Source of the DNA: Azospirillum sp. TSH58
GTDB taxonomy: Bacteria > Pseudomonadota > Alphaproteobacteria > Azospirillales > Azospirillaceae
Direction of reading: 5' to 3'
Assembly: GCF_003119115.1 (NCBI RefSeq)
Contig: NZ_CP022369.1
Span: 434,001 to 498,000, forward strand
Length of the DNA stretch: 64,000 nucleotides
The first letter of the stretch is position 1. Each line of letters starts with the position of its first letter. Under the pieces are notes generated by a model. It was given only the letters and a program-made list of their open reading frames with translations, did no database searches and was not told the origin of the DNA. The position numbers and the translations under genes are program-made. Shown in pieces: positions 27,018 to 36,125 of this stretch.

Positions 27018-27878
27018 ATGCGGTGGGCGACGGCGGGTTGGGGCAGCGGGTTGCTGGGCGTGCTCATCTTCAGCGGGTCGTTGCCGGCGACGCGCGTCGC
27101 GGTCGGCAGCTTCACGCCCCTGTTCCTGACCTCGGCGCGGGCGCTGATCGCCGCCGTGCTGGCGGCCGCCCTGCTGGCCGTGCTGCGGCAGGCCCGCCCG
27201 CGGCGGGGCGACCTCGCGCCGCTCGCGGTGGTGGCGCTCGGCGTGGTCGTCGGCTTCCCGCTGCTCACCGCGCTGGCGCTCCGGCACATCACCTCCGCGC
27301 ACTCCATCGTCTTCATCGGTCTTCTGCCGCTGTCCACCGCCCTGTTCGGCGTTCTGCGCGGCCGGGAGCGGCCGAAGCCGGTCTTCTGGCTGTTCTCGGT
27401 CCTGGGCAGCCTCGCCGTGGTCGGCTTCGCCCTGGCCCAGGGCGGCGGCGCGTCGCTCACCGGTGCCGGGCTGATGGTGGCGGCCGTCCTGCTCTGCGGG
27501 CTGGGCTACGCCGAGGGCGCGGTGCTGTCGCGCCGCCTCGGCGGCTGGCAGGTGATTTCCTGGGCGCTCGTGCTGACGACGCCGGTGATGGCTGGCGTGG
27601 CGCTCGCGACGATGCCGGACGCCTGGGCGGGCATCGACGCCCCGGCCTGGATCGGCCTGGCCTACGTCTCCGTCTTCAGCATGCTGGTCGGCTTCATCTT
27701 CTGGTACCGGGGGCTCGCGCTCGGCGGCATCGCCGGCGTCGGGCAGTTGCAGCTTCTCCAGCCCTTTTTCGGGCTGACGCTGGCGGGTCTCCTGCTGAAC
27801 GAGCCGGTGGCCTGGAGCATGATCGCCGTGACCGGGCTGATCGTGCTGTGCGTCGCCGGAGCGAAGCGCTTCGCCTGA
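27018..27878 (+). CDS. EamA/DMT-family transporter
   Basis: A 286-residue inner-membrane protein with ten predicted helices in two EamA repeats (first about residues 8-135, second about 150-285), typical of the drug/metabolite exporter superfamily. The start follows GAGCAGGGG. It is divergent from the MocR-like regulator, a common pairing in which the regulator controls export of an amino-acid-like compound. Confidence 0.88.
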   Translation: MRWATAGWGSGLLGVLIFSGSLPATRVAVGSFTPLFLTSARALIAAVLAAALLAVLRQARPRRGDLAPLAVVALGVVVGFPLLTALALRHITSAHSIVFIGLLPLSTALFGVLRGRERPKPVFWLFSVLGSLAVVGFALAQGGGASLTGAGLMVAAVLLCGLGYAEGAVLSRRLGGWQVISWALVLTTPVMAGVALATMPDAWAGIDAPAWIGLAYVSVFSMLVGFIFWYRGLALGGIAGVGQLQLLQPFFGLTLAGLLLNEPVAWSMIAVTGLIVLCVAGAKRFA

Positions 27879-27982
27879 GCGGCGACAGGATCGCCCGCTG
27901 CCGATTTTCAAGGCGGCCCCCCTCTGATTGCAGGAGAACAGTCTGAAATCCTCCGGTCCATCCCGGCCTGGAGCGTCGGCCT

Positions 27983-28067
27983 ATGGCCATTGGGCTATCA
28001 AATCGTTTCTCGCAGCCACGGCCCCGATCAGCTTAAAGTGGCGTCCCGCTTGTGCACCAATGGCCAT
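27983..28067. promoter_or_regulatory. inverted repeat upstream of the hybrid histidine kinase
   Basis: ATGGCCATTGG at 27983-27993 and CCAATGGCCAT at 28057-28067 are perfect inverted repeats, 63 bases apart. Each contains the 8-bp palindrome ATGGCCAT. They could be paired operator sites for the kinase gene; the regulator is not known. Confidence 0.4.
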
Positions 28068-28115
28068 GCCCCTGTTGTAGGGGGAATGAGAACAGGAAGG
28101 ACGGGACGTCTGCGC

Positions 28116-31100
28116 ATGTCCAACGAGACCGACATCTCCGCCGCTCCCGAATTCCTCGCCAGCGGCGGCGAGATGGGGGCGCAGATGCGCGCGTTCGACT
28201 GGGCGTCGACGGCGCTCGGCCCTCCCGAGGACTGGCCGCGCAGCCTGAAGACCGCGGTGCGGATCATGCTGACTTCCCGCCAGCCCATCTGGATCGGCTG
28301 GGGCCGGGACCTGATCTATCTCTACAACGATCCCTACAAGTCGATCATCGGCGGCAAGCATCCCTGGGCGCTCGGCCGCCCGACGTCGGTCGTCTGGCGG
28401 GAGATCTGGGGCGACATCGGCCCGATGCTGGCGACCGCCATGACGGGGGACGAGGGGACCTACGTCGAGGGGCAGCTCCTTCTCATGGAGCGCAACGGTT
28501 ATCCGGAGGAGACCTACTACACCTTCTCCTACAGCCCGGTCCCCGACGACGACGGCAGCCCCGGCGGCATCATCTGCGCCAACACCGACGACACGCAGCG
28601 GATCATCAGCGAACGGCAGCTCACCCTGCTGCGCGATCTGGCGGCCGGCACCGCCGACGCCCGGACCCTGCCGGAGGTGTGCGAGCGCAGCGCCCAGGCG
28701 CTCGCCACCAACCCGCGGGACCTGCCCTTCGCGCTGCTCTACGTGGCCGAGTCCGACGGCGCCAGCGCGGTCCTCGCCGGGTCCTGCGGCATCGAGCGCG
28801 GCCACCCCGCGGCTCCGGAGGCGCTGGCGGTGGACGGCACGTCGGTGTGGCCGTTCACCCCGACGCTCCACGACCCGGTGGTGGTCGGCGATCTGGCGGC
28901 AGCGTTCGGCGCCGACCTGCCGCCCGGCGTCTGGCGTCGCCCGCCCGCCCAGGCCGCCGCCATCCCGATTCCGGCCAGCGGCGAGACGGGCCGGGCCGGC
29001 CTTCTCGTCGTCGGGCTGAACCCGTTCCGCCTGTTCGACGACGATTACCGGCGCTTCCTAGGGCTGGTGGCGGGGCAGATCGCCGCGGCCATCACCAACG
29101 TCCAGACCTACGAGGCCGAACGCAAACGGGCTGAGATGCTGGCCGAGATCGACCGCGCCAAGACGGTGTTCTTCTCCAACATCAGCCACGAGTTCCGCAC
29201 GCCGCTGACCCTGATGCTGGGGCCGCTGGAGGAGGTGCTGCAGGCCGAGCCGGAGCGTATGCCGGACCATCGCGAGGACCTGATGGTGGTCCATCGCAAC
29301 GGTCAGCGCCTGCTCAAGCTCGTCAACGCGCTCCTGGACTTCTCGCGCATCGAGGCCGGACGGACCCAGGCGCGCTACGAGCCGACCGACCTCGCCTCCT
29401 ACACGGCCGAGCTGGCGAGCGGCTTCCGCTCGGCCTGCGAGAGGGCCGGGCTGAGCCTCACCGTCGATTGCCCGCCGCTGCCCGCGCCGATCCACGTCGA
29501 CCGCAACATGTGGGAGACGGTCGTCCTCAACCTGTTGTCGAACGCCTTCAAGTTCACCTTCGAAGGCGGAATCGCGGTGTCCCTGAGGCCGGTCGCCGGG
29601 GGGGCCGAGCTGGTGGTGCGCGATTCCGGAACCGGCATCCTCGAATCCGAACTGCCGCGCCTGTTCGAGCGCTTCCACCGGGTCGAAGGCGCGCGGGGGC
29701 GCAGCCACGAGGGCACCGGCATCGGTCTCGCCCTCGTCCAGGAACTCGTCAAGCTGCATGGCGGGACGATCCGGGTCGAGAGCGCGCCGGAGCGCGGGTC
29801 GGCCTTCATCATCGTCCTTCCGTTCGGCACCGCCCACCTGCCGCAGGAGCGCATCCTGTCGGAGCCGACCGGCGCGCCGGGCGGTGCGCGCACGCAGACC
29901 TTCGTCGAGGAGGCGCTGCGCTGGCTGCCCGGGACGGAGGCCGCCGCCGAAGGAGAAGCGCCGGCTCCGTTCATCGGCGCCGCCGAGACGATGGCGGCGC
30001 GGGAGACGGGCGAGTGTCCGCGCCTGCTGCTGGCCGACGACAACGCGGACATGCGCGATTATGTGAGCCGCCTGCTGAATGGCCGCTACACCGTCGAGGC
30101 GGTGCCCGATGGTCAGGCCGCCCTGGCGGCGCTGCGCGCGAACCGTCCGGATCTCGTGCTGACCGACATCATGATGCCCGTGCTGGACGGCTTCGGCCTG
30201 CTGCGGGCGATCCGCGAGGACGCCGACCTGCGCGACCTGCCGGTCATCCTGCTGTCGGCCCGCGCCGGCGAGGAGGCGAGCGTCGAGGGTCTGTCGGCCG
30301 GCGCCGACGATTATCTGGTCAAGCCGTTCTCGGCGCGCGAGCTGATCGCCCGCGTCGACACCGCCCTGGCCATGGTGCGCCTGCGCCGCGAAGCGGACAA
30401 CGCGCTGCGCGAGAGCGAGGCGCGCTTCCGGAACCTCGCCGACCACGCCCCGGTGATGGTCTGGGTCACCGAACTCGACGCCTCCTGCACCTATCTCAAC
30501 AAGTCCTGGTACGAGTTCACCGGCCAGACCCCCGACACGGGGCTGGGTTTCGGGTGGCTGGACGCCATTCATCCCGACGACCGGCAGGCCGCCGAGGACG
30601 TGTTCCTGGCCGCCAATGCCAAGGGGGAGGCGTTCCGCCTGGAATACCGGCTGCGGCGGACCGACGGGGTCTACCGCTGGGCGATCGACGCCGCCGCCCC
30701 CCGCTTCGACCCCGACGGCGGGTTCCTCGGCTACATCGGTTCGGTGATCGACATCACGGAGCGCAAGGAGGTCGAGGACGCCCAGAAGCGGCTCAACGAT
30801 CTGCTGGAGCAGCGCATCGCCTCGGTCATCGCCGAACGGGAACAGGCCGAGGCGCAGCTTCGCCAGGCCCAGAAAATGGACGCGGTCGGCAAGCTGACCG
30901 GCGGGGTGGCGCACGACTTCAACAATCTTCTCCAGGTGATCTCCGGCAACCTCCAGCTCCTGGCGAAGGATGTCGCGGGGAACGACCGCGCCGAGCAGCG
31001 TCTGCGGAACGCGCTGAGCGGCGTCAGCCGGGGATCGAAGCTGGTCGCCCAGCTCCTCGCCTTCGGCCGCCGCCAGCCCCTGGCCCCCCGCGTGGTCAAT

Positions 31101-32423
31101 CTGGGCCGGCTCGTCCGGGGCCTCGACGAGATGCTGCGCCGCGTGCTCGGCGAGGGCGTCGAGATCGAGACCGTGATCGTGGGCGGCCTGTGGACCACCT
31201 TCGCCGACGAGAGCCAGGTCGAGAACGCGCTGCTCAATCTGGCGATCAACGCCCGCGATGCCATGAACGGCCATGGACGGCTGACCATCGAGGCCGGCAA
31301 CGCCTTCCTCGACGATCCCTACGCCGCCCGGCACGCTGAGGTGACGCCCGGCCAGTATGTCATGCTGGCGGTGACGGACACCGGCTGCGGCATTCCGCCG
31401 GACGTGCTGGATCACGTCTTCGAGCCGTTCTTCACGACCAAGCCGGAGGGGCAGGGCACCGGCCTCGGCCTCAGCATGGTCTACGGCTTCGTCAAGCAGT
31501 CGGGCGGGCACGTCAAGATCTACAGCGAGCCCGGCCAGGGCACCACGGTCCGCCTGTATCTGCCCCGCGCGCATCAGGCCGAGGACGTCGTGACGGTGAT
31601 CGACAACGGGCCGGAGACGGGCGGGTCGGAAACCGTGCTGGTGGTCGAGGACGACGACGACGTGCGCGCGACCGTGGTCGAGATGATGTCCGATCTCGGC
31701 TACCGCGTGCTCAAGGCGCGGGATGCGCAGAGCGCGCTGGCCATCGTGGAAAGCGGCGTGCCGATCGACCTGCTGTTCACCGACGTCGTCATGCCGGGAC
31801 CGCTGCGCAGCCCCGAGTTGGCGCGCCGCGCGAAGGAACGGTTGCCGGGGATCGCGGTCCTGTTCACCTCGGGCTACACCGAGAACGCGATCGTGCACGG
31901 CGGACGGCTTGATCTCGGCGTCGAGCTGCTGAGCAAGCCCTACACCCGCGAGGCGCTGGCCCGCAAAGTCCGGCATGTCCTGCGCAACCAGCAGCAGAGG
32001 GCGAAAGGGACGTCCGGAGGCCTGGGGGCGGCACCGAGGCCGTCCGCCGAGCCCGCGCCGGCGCCGGTGGCCGGCCGTCAGGGCCTGCGCGTGCTTCTGG
32101 TGGAGGACGATGCGCTGATCCGTCTTGTCACGGTGGAGATGCTGACCGGGCTCGGCCATTCGGTCGTCGAGGCGGGCAACGCCGAGGAGGCCTTGTCGAT
32201 CGCCGAGACGCAGCCCGTCGATGCGCTGCTGACGGACATCAGCCTGCCGGGGATGTCGGGCGAGAAACTGGCCGCCGCGCTTCGCAAACGCCATCCGGCG
32301 CTGCCGGTCGTCTTCGCGTCGGGGGCCGACCGGGCGCCCGATGGCGGCGTCCACCTGCCGAAGCCCTACGACGACGCGGCGCTGGCCCAGGCGCTGGACA
32401 AAGCGGTGGGGCCGCCCCGCTGA
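28116..32423 (+). CDS. hybrid sensor histidine kinase with two kinase cores and three receivers
   Basis: A 1435-residue cytoplasmic protein without membrane segments. Order: N-terminal PAS-like region (about 20-165), GAF-like region (about 170-320), HisKA with ISHEFRTPLT (about 356), HATPase (to about 570), receiver 1 (LLLADDNADMR, TDIMMPVLDG, about 637-755), PAS/PAC (about 765-890), second HisKA with GGVAHDFNNLLQ (about 929), second HATPase (NLAINARDAMN, to about 1150), receiver 2 (VLVVEDDDDVR, about 1172) and receiver 3 (VLLVEDDALIR, TDISLPGMSG, about 1324). The start is uncertain; ATG 28086 would add ten residues. No cognate regulator gene is adjacent. Confidence 0.9.
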   Translation: MSNETDISAAPEFLASGGEMGAQMRAFDWASTALGPPEDWPRSLKTAVRIMLTSRQPIWIGWGRDLIYLYNDPYKSIIGGKHPWALGRPTSVVWREIWGDIGPMLATAMTGDEGTYVEGQLLLMERNGYPEETYYTFSYSPVPDDDGSPGGIICANTDDTQRIISERQLTLLRDLAAGTADARTLPEVCERSAQALATNPRDLPFALLYVAESDGASAVLAGSCGIERGHPAAPEALAVDGTSVWPFTPTLHDPVVVGDLAAAFGADLPPGVWRRPPAQAAAIPIPASGETGRAGLLVVGLNPFRLFDDDYRRFLGLVAGQIAAAITNVQTYEAERKRAEMLAEIDRAKTVFFSNISHEFRTPLTLMLGPLEEVLQAEPERMPDHREDLMVVHRNGQRLLKLVNALLDFSRIEAGRTQARYEPTDLASYTAELASGFRSACERAGLSLTVDCPPLPAPIHVDRNMWETVVLNLLSNAFKFTFEGGIAVSLRPVAGGAELVVRDSGTGILESELPRLFERFHRVEGARGRSHEGTGIGLALVQELVKLHGGTIRVESAPERGSAFIIVLPFGTAHLPQERILSEPTGAPGGARTQTFVEEALRWLPGTEAAAEGEAPAPFIGAAETMAARETGECPRLLLADDNADMRDYVSRLLNGRYTVEAVPDGQAALAALRANRPDLVLTDIMMPVLDGFGLLRAIREDADLRDLPVILLSARAGEEASVEGLSAGADDYLVKPFSARELIARVDTALAMVRLRREADNALRESEARFRNLADHAPVMVWVTELDASCTYLNKSWYEFTGQTPDTGLGFGWLDAIHPDDRQAAEDVFLAANAKGEAFRLEYRLRRTDGVYRWAIDAAAPRFDPDGGFLGYIGSVIDITERKEVEDAQKRLNDLLEQRIASVIAEREQAEAQLRQAQKMDAVGKLTGGVAHDFNNLLQVISGNLQLLAKDVAGNDRAEQRLRNALSGVSRGSKLVAQLLAFGRRQPLAPRVVNLGRLVRGLDEMLRRVLGEGVEIETVIVGGLWTTFADESQVENALLNLAINARDAMNGHGRLTIEAGNAFLDDPYAARHAEVTPGQYVMLAVTDTGCGIPPDVLDHVFEPFFTTKPEGQGTGLGLSMVYGFVKQSGGHVKIYSEPGQGTTVRLYLPRAHQAEDVVTVIDNGPETGGSETVLVVEDDDDVRATVVEMMSDLGYRVLKARDAQSALAIVESGVPIDLLFTDVVMPGPLRSPELARRAKERLPGIAVLFTSGYTENAIVHGGRLDLGVELLSKPYTREALARKVRHVLRNQQQRAKGTSGGLGAAPRPSAEPAPAPVAGRQGLRVLLVEDDALIRLVTVEMLTGLGHSVVEAGNAEEALSIAETQPVDALLTDISLPGMSGEKLAAALRKRHPALPVVFASGADRAPDGGVHLPKPYDDAALAQALDKAVGPPR

Positions 32424-32445
32424 GCCTCCTTTCCACCGCCGGAGA

Positions 32446-33453
32446 CTACAGCCGGGCCGACCCCCGGCGCACCAGCCGGGGGGCCGGACGGTGCAGGACC
32501 GGCCCGGCCTCCGGCTCGGCGAGGCGGCGCTCCAGCATGCCCATCAGGGTCGTCACGATGCCGTCCACCGGGTTGTGGACGGTTGTCAGGGCGAAGCTTG
32601 GCCAGGCGGCCATCGGCACGTCGTCGAACCCGATGATCGAGACATCCTCCGGCACCCGTAGGCCGAGCGCGGTGCGCGCCGCGTCCAGCGCGCCGAAGGC
32701 CATGACGTCGTTGCCGCAGAAGAGGGCGTCCGGCCGCGGATCGCCGCCGAGCAGCCGCAGCGCCTCGCGGTATCCGCTGTCGTAGCCGTAGTCGCCCTGT
32801 CCCAGTGCTGCCAGCGGCACGCCCAGCCCGTCCAGCGCCGCGCGGAAGGCGGCGTTGCGCTCCTGTTCGGAGAAGGCGGTGGGGCGGCCCGCCAGATAGG
32901 CGATCCGCCGGTGCCCGGCGGCGACCAGCGCCTCGGCGACCAGCGCGGCGCCCAGCCGGTTGTCGCAGCAGATGCTGTCCACCCCGTCCTGCTCCACCGC
33001 CCGCCCGTAGAGGAGCAGCGGCGCCCCCAGCTCCATCACCGCGCGCACGGTGGCGGGGGACACGCTTCCCGCGGTGACGATGACGGCGTCGACCTGATAG
33101 TCCAGCGCCGCCATCGAGGCGCCGCCCAGACCGTCCGCCGGGTCGCCGCGCAGCAGCAGCGGCTGCTTGCCGAGAGTCGCCAGCCCGCGCGTCAGCGCTT
33201 CGAACAGGTAGGGCTGGAACGGGCCGTCGAGGTCGCCCATGACGACGCCGACGAGGTTGGTGCGCTGGGTTGTCAGGCTGCGCGCGATGGCGTTCGGGCG
33301 GTAGGCCAGACGCTCCGCCGCCGCCAGGACGCGGGCGCGCATCTGCGGCGAGACGCTGGCCCCGTCGGTGAAGCAGCGCGAGACCGCCGACTGCGACACC
33401 CCGGCCAGCTTGGCCACCTCCACCGCCGTTGCCCGCCTGCGCTCCCTGGTCAC
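32446..33453 (-). CDS. LacI-family regulator
   Basis: A 335-residue repressor. The LacI helix-turn-helix is residues about 10-35 (TAVEVAKLAGVSQSAVSRCF) with hinge YRPNAIARSLTTQRTNLVG, followed by the periplasmic-binding-like effector domain (CDNRLGAALVAEALVAAGHRRIAYL, DALFCGNDVMAFG, SIIGFDDVPMA). It starts with GTG after GGAAG. It lies downstream of the DUF3604 gene on the same strand, 120 bases away, so it probably controls that gene's operon. Confidence 0.92.
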   Translation of the reverse strand: MTRERRRATAVEVAKLAGVSQSAVSRCFTDGASVSPQMRARVLAAAERLAYRPNAIARSLTTQRTNLVGVVMGDLDGPFQPYLFEALTRGLATLGKQPLLLRGDPADGLGGASMAALDYQVDAVIVTAGSVSPATVRAVMELGAPLLLYGRAVEQDGVDSICCDNRLGAALVAEALVAAGHRRIAYLAGRPTAFSEQERNAAFRAALDGLGVPLAALGQGDYGYDSGYREALRLLGGDPRPDALFCGNDVMAFGALDAARTALGLRVPEDVSIIGFDDVPMAAWPSFALTTVHNPVDGIVTTLMGMLERRLAEPEAGPVLHRPAPRLVRRGSARL

Positions 33454-33573
33454 CGGTCTTCCCGTGGCTGTGCCCCGCCGTCCGGGACAGGGCGGGGCGT
33501 CGTCAGGGCGACCCTATACCCGGACGCCCTCCGTCCCGCCACTGCGGACTTGGCAAGGGGCCGGGCGACCGGC

Positions 33574-35928
33574 TCACGGCGTCAGGAACAGGGCCGAGGT
33601 CCAGACCCGCGACTGGTCGCGCTGGCGCGCGGTCAGGAACAGCGGATGCTCGTGGCCCGGGGCGAGGGCGAGGTCGGCGAGCGGGATGCGCCCGGCGAGA
33701 TCGCGGGGCAGCGGCGCCTCGGTGACCCGTTCCACCGTCACCTCCAGTTCCGTGCCGGGCAGCACCCGTGTGACCCGTCCGGCGTCCGCGTCGGCCAGCA
33801 ACGCATCGCCGTCGATGTCCAGAACCGCCTCCGGGGCGTGCGGGTTGGGCGGCGGGGTCAGCGGGTTGCCGACCTTCACGTAGGTGCCGATGGCGAGACG
33901 CACCTGGATGCGCGCGCCGGCCAGTCGCGACAGCGCCAGTTCCACGCCGTCGCTGTCGCCGTGGGTGACGGTGCGGATGGCGACGGTGGTCGCGTCGCGG
34001 CGCCAGCAGCCCTGCTCCGGATGGTCGAAGCCGAAGGGCTCGACCCGCTGCACGGCGGCGCCGGTGATGGTGATCCCGCCGTCCCAATAGGCGCCGCGGT
34101 AGCGGTCCTTGATGCGGGCGCCGCCCAGCCGCAGGCGGATCTTCGTCTCCGACAGGCCCAGTTCACGGTGAAGGTCGCGCTCCCAGACCAGCCGGTCGCC
34201 GTCGAACAGGCGCAGGCTCTCCCACCCGCGGTCGCCGAGCAGGCGGTAGTCCAGCGCGTCCCCGGCGCCGGCCTGCACGACTTCGCCCATCCAGCGGTCG
34301 CCCAGCCGGAGCGTGGCGACGCTGCGCTCCCCGGTTGTCGCGAAGGTCCGCCGCGCCCGCAGCGCTTGGCCCACCGACGCGCGGTCCAGCCGGTCGGCGA
34401 AGACGCCGGTCAGCCCGCCGCGCGCCCCGAACACCGCGGTCGCCGGGGCCCCGCCGCCGCAACGCCCCTGATGCTCGTCGCTGCTCGCCGAGGCGCCGAG
34501 CCGGTAGCCGCGGGCCAGCGCCTCCGCGTAGACCCAGTGGAACTGGCCCCAGGCCGAGCCGATCTCGATCAGCCGCTCCAGCTCCGGGTGGTGCCAGTCG
34601 AGGTTGCAGCGCCGCCCGCCGACATGGGGGATCAGCAGATGGCCCTCCGGGTCGTCCTGATACGCGGCGTAGAGGTCATCGAGCGGCCAGGCGCCGGGAC
34701 GCAGCGCGCCGCGGGTCGACTCGTTCCACTCGAAGGAGCGCACCGGCTGGCCCCGCCCGTCCGCCGGGAAGCGCGGCTGGCCGTCGCGCAGGAAGATCAC
34801 GTTGTGGTCGCCGCCCGCCGCGGAGTTGCCGCACCACTCCGTGCCGGGGTAGCAGACGAAGCGGCCCGGCTCGTTGTAGCGGTCGATCAGGCCGACCGCC
34901 TCGGTCCAGGCGCGCTCCGTCACGTTGAAGTCGTTGGCGGTGTAGCCCAGAACGTCCAGCCCAGCCACGTCGCGCCCGTAGGACAGGTTGTAGGCGGTGT
35001 CGTTGGTGCCCACCGTGTCGTTGGAATGGACGTGCAGGTCGGCGTAGACGGCGCGCGGCGCCCCGTCCTCCGCGGTGATGAAGGCTTCGGCGGGGGCGAG
35101 GCCCGGCGCCGTCGCGGCGATCCGCCACTCCCCGGCGCCGAGGTCGAGCGCCTCGCGCCGGACCAGCCAGCCGTTCGCCCGCGGGTCGGGGGCCAGCGCG
35201 ACCGCACGCGCGCTTTTTCCGTCCGGCCCGGTGATGGTGAGGGTGGCGTCCAGCGAGGCGTCGAGGCAGCAGTTGCCCCAGGCGTCGTCGGCGCGCAGCA
35301 GCAGCGACGCCGGGCCGGGGGCGGTCAGGCGCGGCGCGACCAGCCGCAGGGCGGCGGGAACGCCCGGCACGATGTCGATCACGCAGTCGCCCGGCACCTC
35401 CGCGTATTTCTGGCTGCCCAGCGGGTCGATGAAGACGCGGAAGCGGAAGCCCTGCTCGACGAAGGTCTGCACCCGCGTGCCCGGTCCGCCCTGGCGCCGG
35501 TCGCCCAGCCGGATCGCGATGCGGTCGCCGGGATTCAGGTAGCCGTCGATCACGTCGATGACGATGGCCTTCTGGTAGGGCCGCTCGTGCCCCTTCTGGT
35601 CGAAGCGCACCTTCAGCGCCTGCACGGTCGCCGGGCTCTGCCCCGGAACCAGCGGACCGGCCTCATACTCGGCGGAGACGAAGTTGGCCGCCGTGGGGTC
35701 GCTGGTCTGGAACAGCGCCCAGTCCGAATAGAACTTCATCGCCAGCTTGATCCCCGCCCCGTCGGCGAGACCCGACCCGCCGACCTCGTAGACCAGCGTC
35801 ACCTCGGTCCATTCGCCGGCCACCAGCCGCCGGTGGGAGCAGGCGGTTGACCCGAGGAAGGGGCGGGCCTTGTTCCGCTCGTAAAGGCCGGCGGGGGCGA
35901 TGTGGCCGGCGGGGACGGGATCGCTCAT
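33574..35928 (-). CDS. large DUF3604/PHP-like metal-dependent hydrolase
   Basis: A 784-residue protein. The N-terminal 260 residues are beta-rich (FYSDWALFQTSDPTAANFVSAEY). From about residue 285 a PHP-like region appears: ADLHVHSNDTVGTNDTAYNLSYGRDVAGLDVLGYTANDF, with later metal-ligand candidates in GGDHNVIFL, LIPHVGGRRCNLDWHHPEL and ASASSDEHQGRCGGG. This resembles DUF3604 family proteins, whose substrates are mostly unknown. No signal peptide. The start at 35926-35928 is chosen because the upstream extension runs into the AT-rich promoter region. Confidence 0.75.
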   Translation of the reverse strand: MSDPVPAGHIAPAGLYERNKARPFLGSTACSHRRLVAGEWTEVTLVYEVGGSGLADGAGIKLAMKFYSDWALFQTSDPTAANFVSAEYEAGPLVPGQSPATVQALKVRFDQKGHERPYQKAIVIDVIDGYLNPGDRIAIRLGDRRQGGPGTRVQTFVEQGFRFRVFIDPLGSQKYAEVPGDCVIDIVPGVPAALRLVAPRLTAPGPASLLLRADDAWGNCCLDASLDATLTITGPDGKSARAVALAPDPRANGWLVRREALDLGAGEWRIAATAPGLAPAEAFITAEDGAPRAVYADLHVHSNDTVGTNDTAYNLSYGRDVAGLDVLGYTANDFNVTERAWTEAVGLIDRYNEPGRFVCYPGTEWCGNSAAGGDHNVIFLRDGQPRFPADGRGQPVRSFEWNESTRGALRPGAWPLDDLYAAYQDDPEGHLLIPHVGGRRCNLDWHHPELERLIEIGSAWGQFHWVYAEALARGYRLGASASSDEHQGRCGGGAPATAVFGARGGLTGVFADRLDRASVGQALRARRTFATTGERSVATLRLGDRWMGEVVQAGAGDALDYRLLGDRGWESLRLFDGDRLVWERDLHRELGLSETKIRLRLGGARIKDRYRGAYWDGGITITGAAVQRVEPFGFDHPEQGCWRRDATTVAIRTVTHGDSDGVELALSRLAGARIQVRLAIGTYVKVGNPLTPPPNPHAPEAVLDIDGDALLADADAGRVTRVLPGTELEVTVERVTEAPLPRDLAGRIPLADLALAPGHEHPLFLTARQRDQSRVWTSALFLTP

Positions 35929-35964
35929 GGGACGGGACCTCGGGCAAAGGGGGCGGCGCACCGC

Positions 35965-36015
35965 GACGGGTAATACATTGCATAACAAGTTTGATGATAC
36001 AATATAAGACATGTA
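35965..36015. promoter_or_regulatory. AT-rich divergent promoter between DUF3604 gene and gntR
   Basis: An abrupt AT-rich island in GC-rich DNA. On the plus strand TTGCAT and an AATATA/ATATAA hexamer are spaced 17-18 bases; on the minus strand TTGTAT and AATGTA are spaced 17. ATACA and TACAA half-sites resembling GntR/HutC operators recur. It can serve both the regulator gene and the DUF3604 operon. Confidence 0.5.
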
Positions 36016-36125
36016 GGGCGTCCCACCGGATGAAGGCGCGTTCGGGGAGGATCGGCGCGCTTGAGCCGGCCGGACTCCGGTGGCATCAAGGCGCGGACGG
36101 ATTCGCCGGAAGCGGGGAGGGGACG

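Noticed and set aside
29058..32354. 1098-codon open frame antisense to the hybrid kinase
   Set aside because: It mirrors the kinase codons: in GC-rich genes the opposite strand stays open. Composition is His/Gly/Arg/Gln-rich with no domain. The same applies to the long frames at 32911-35850, 43476-45653, 53588-55381 and 55671-58136.
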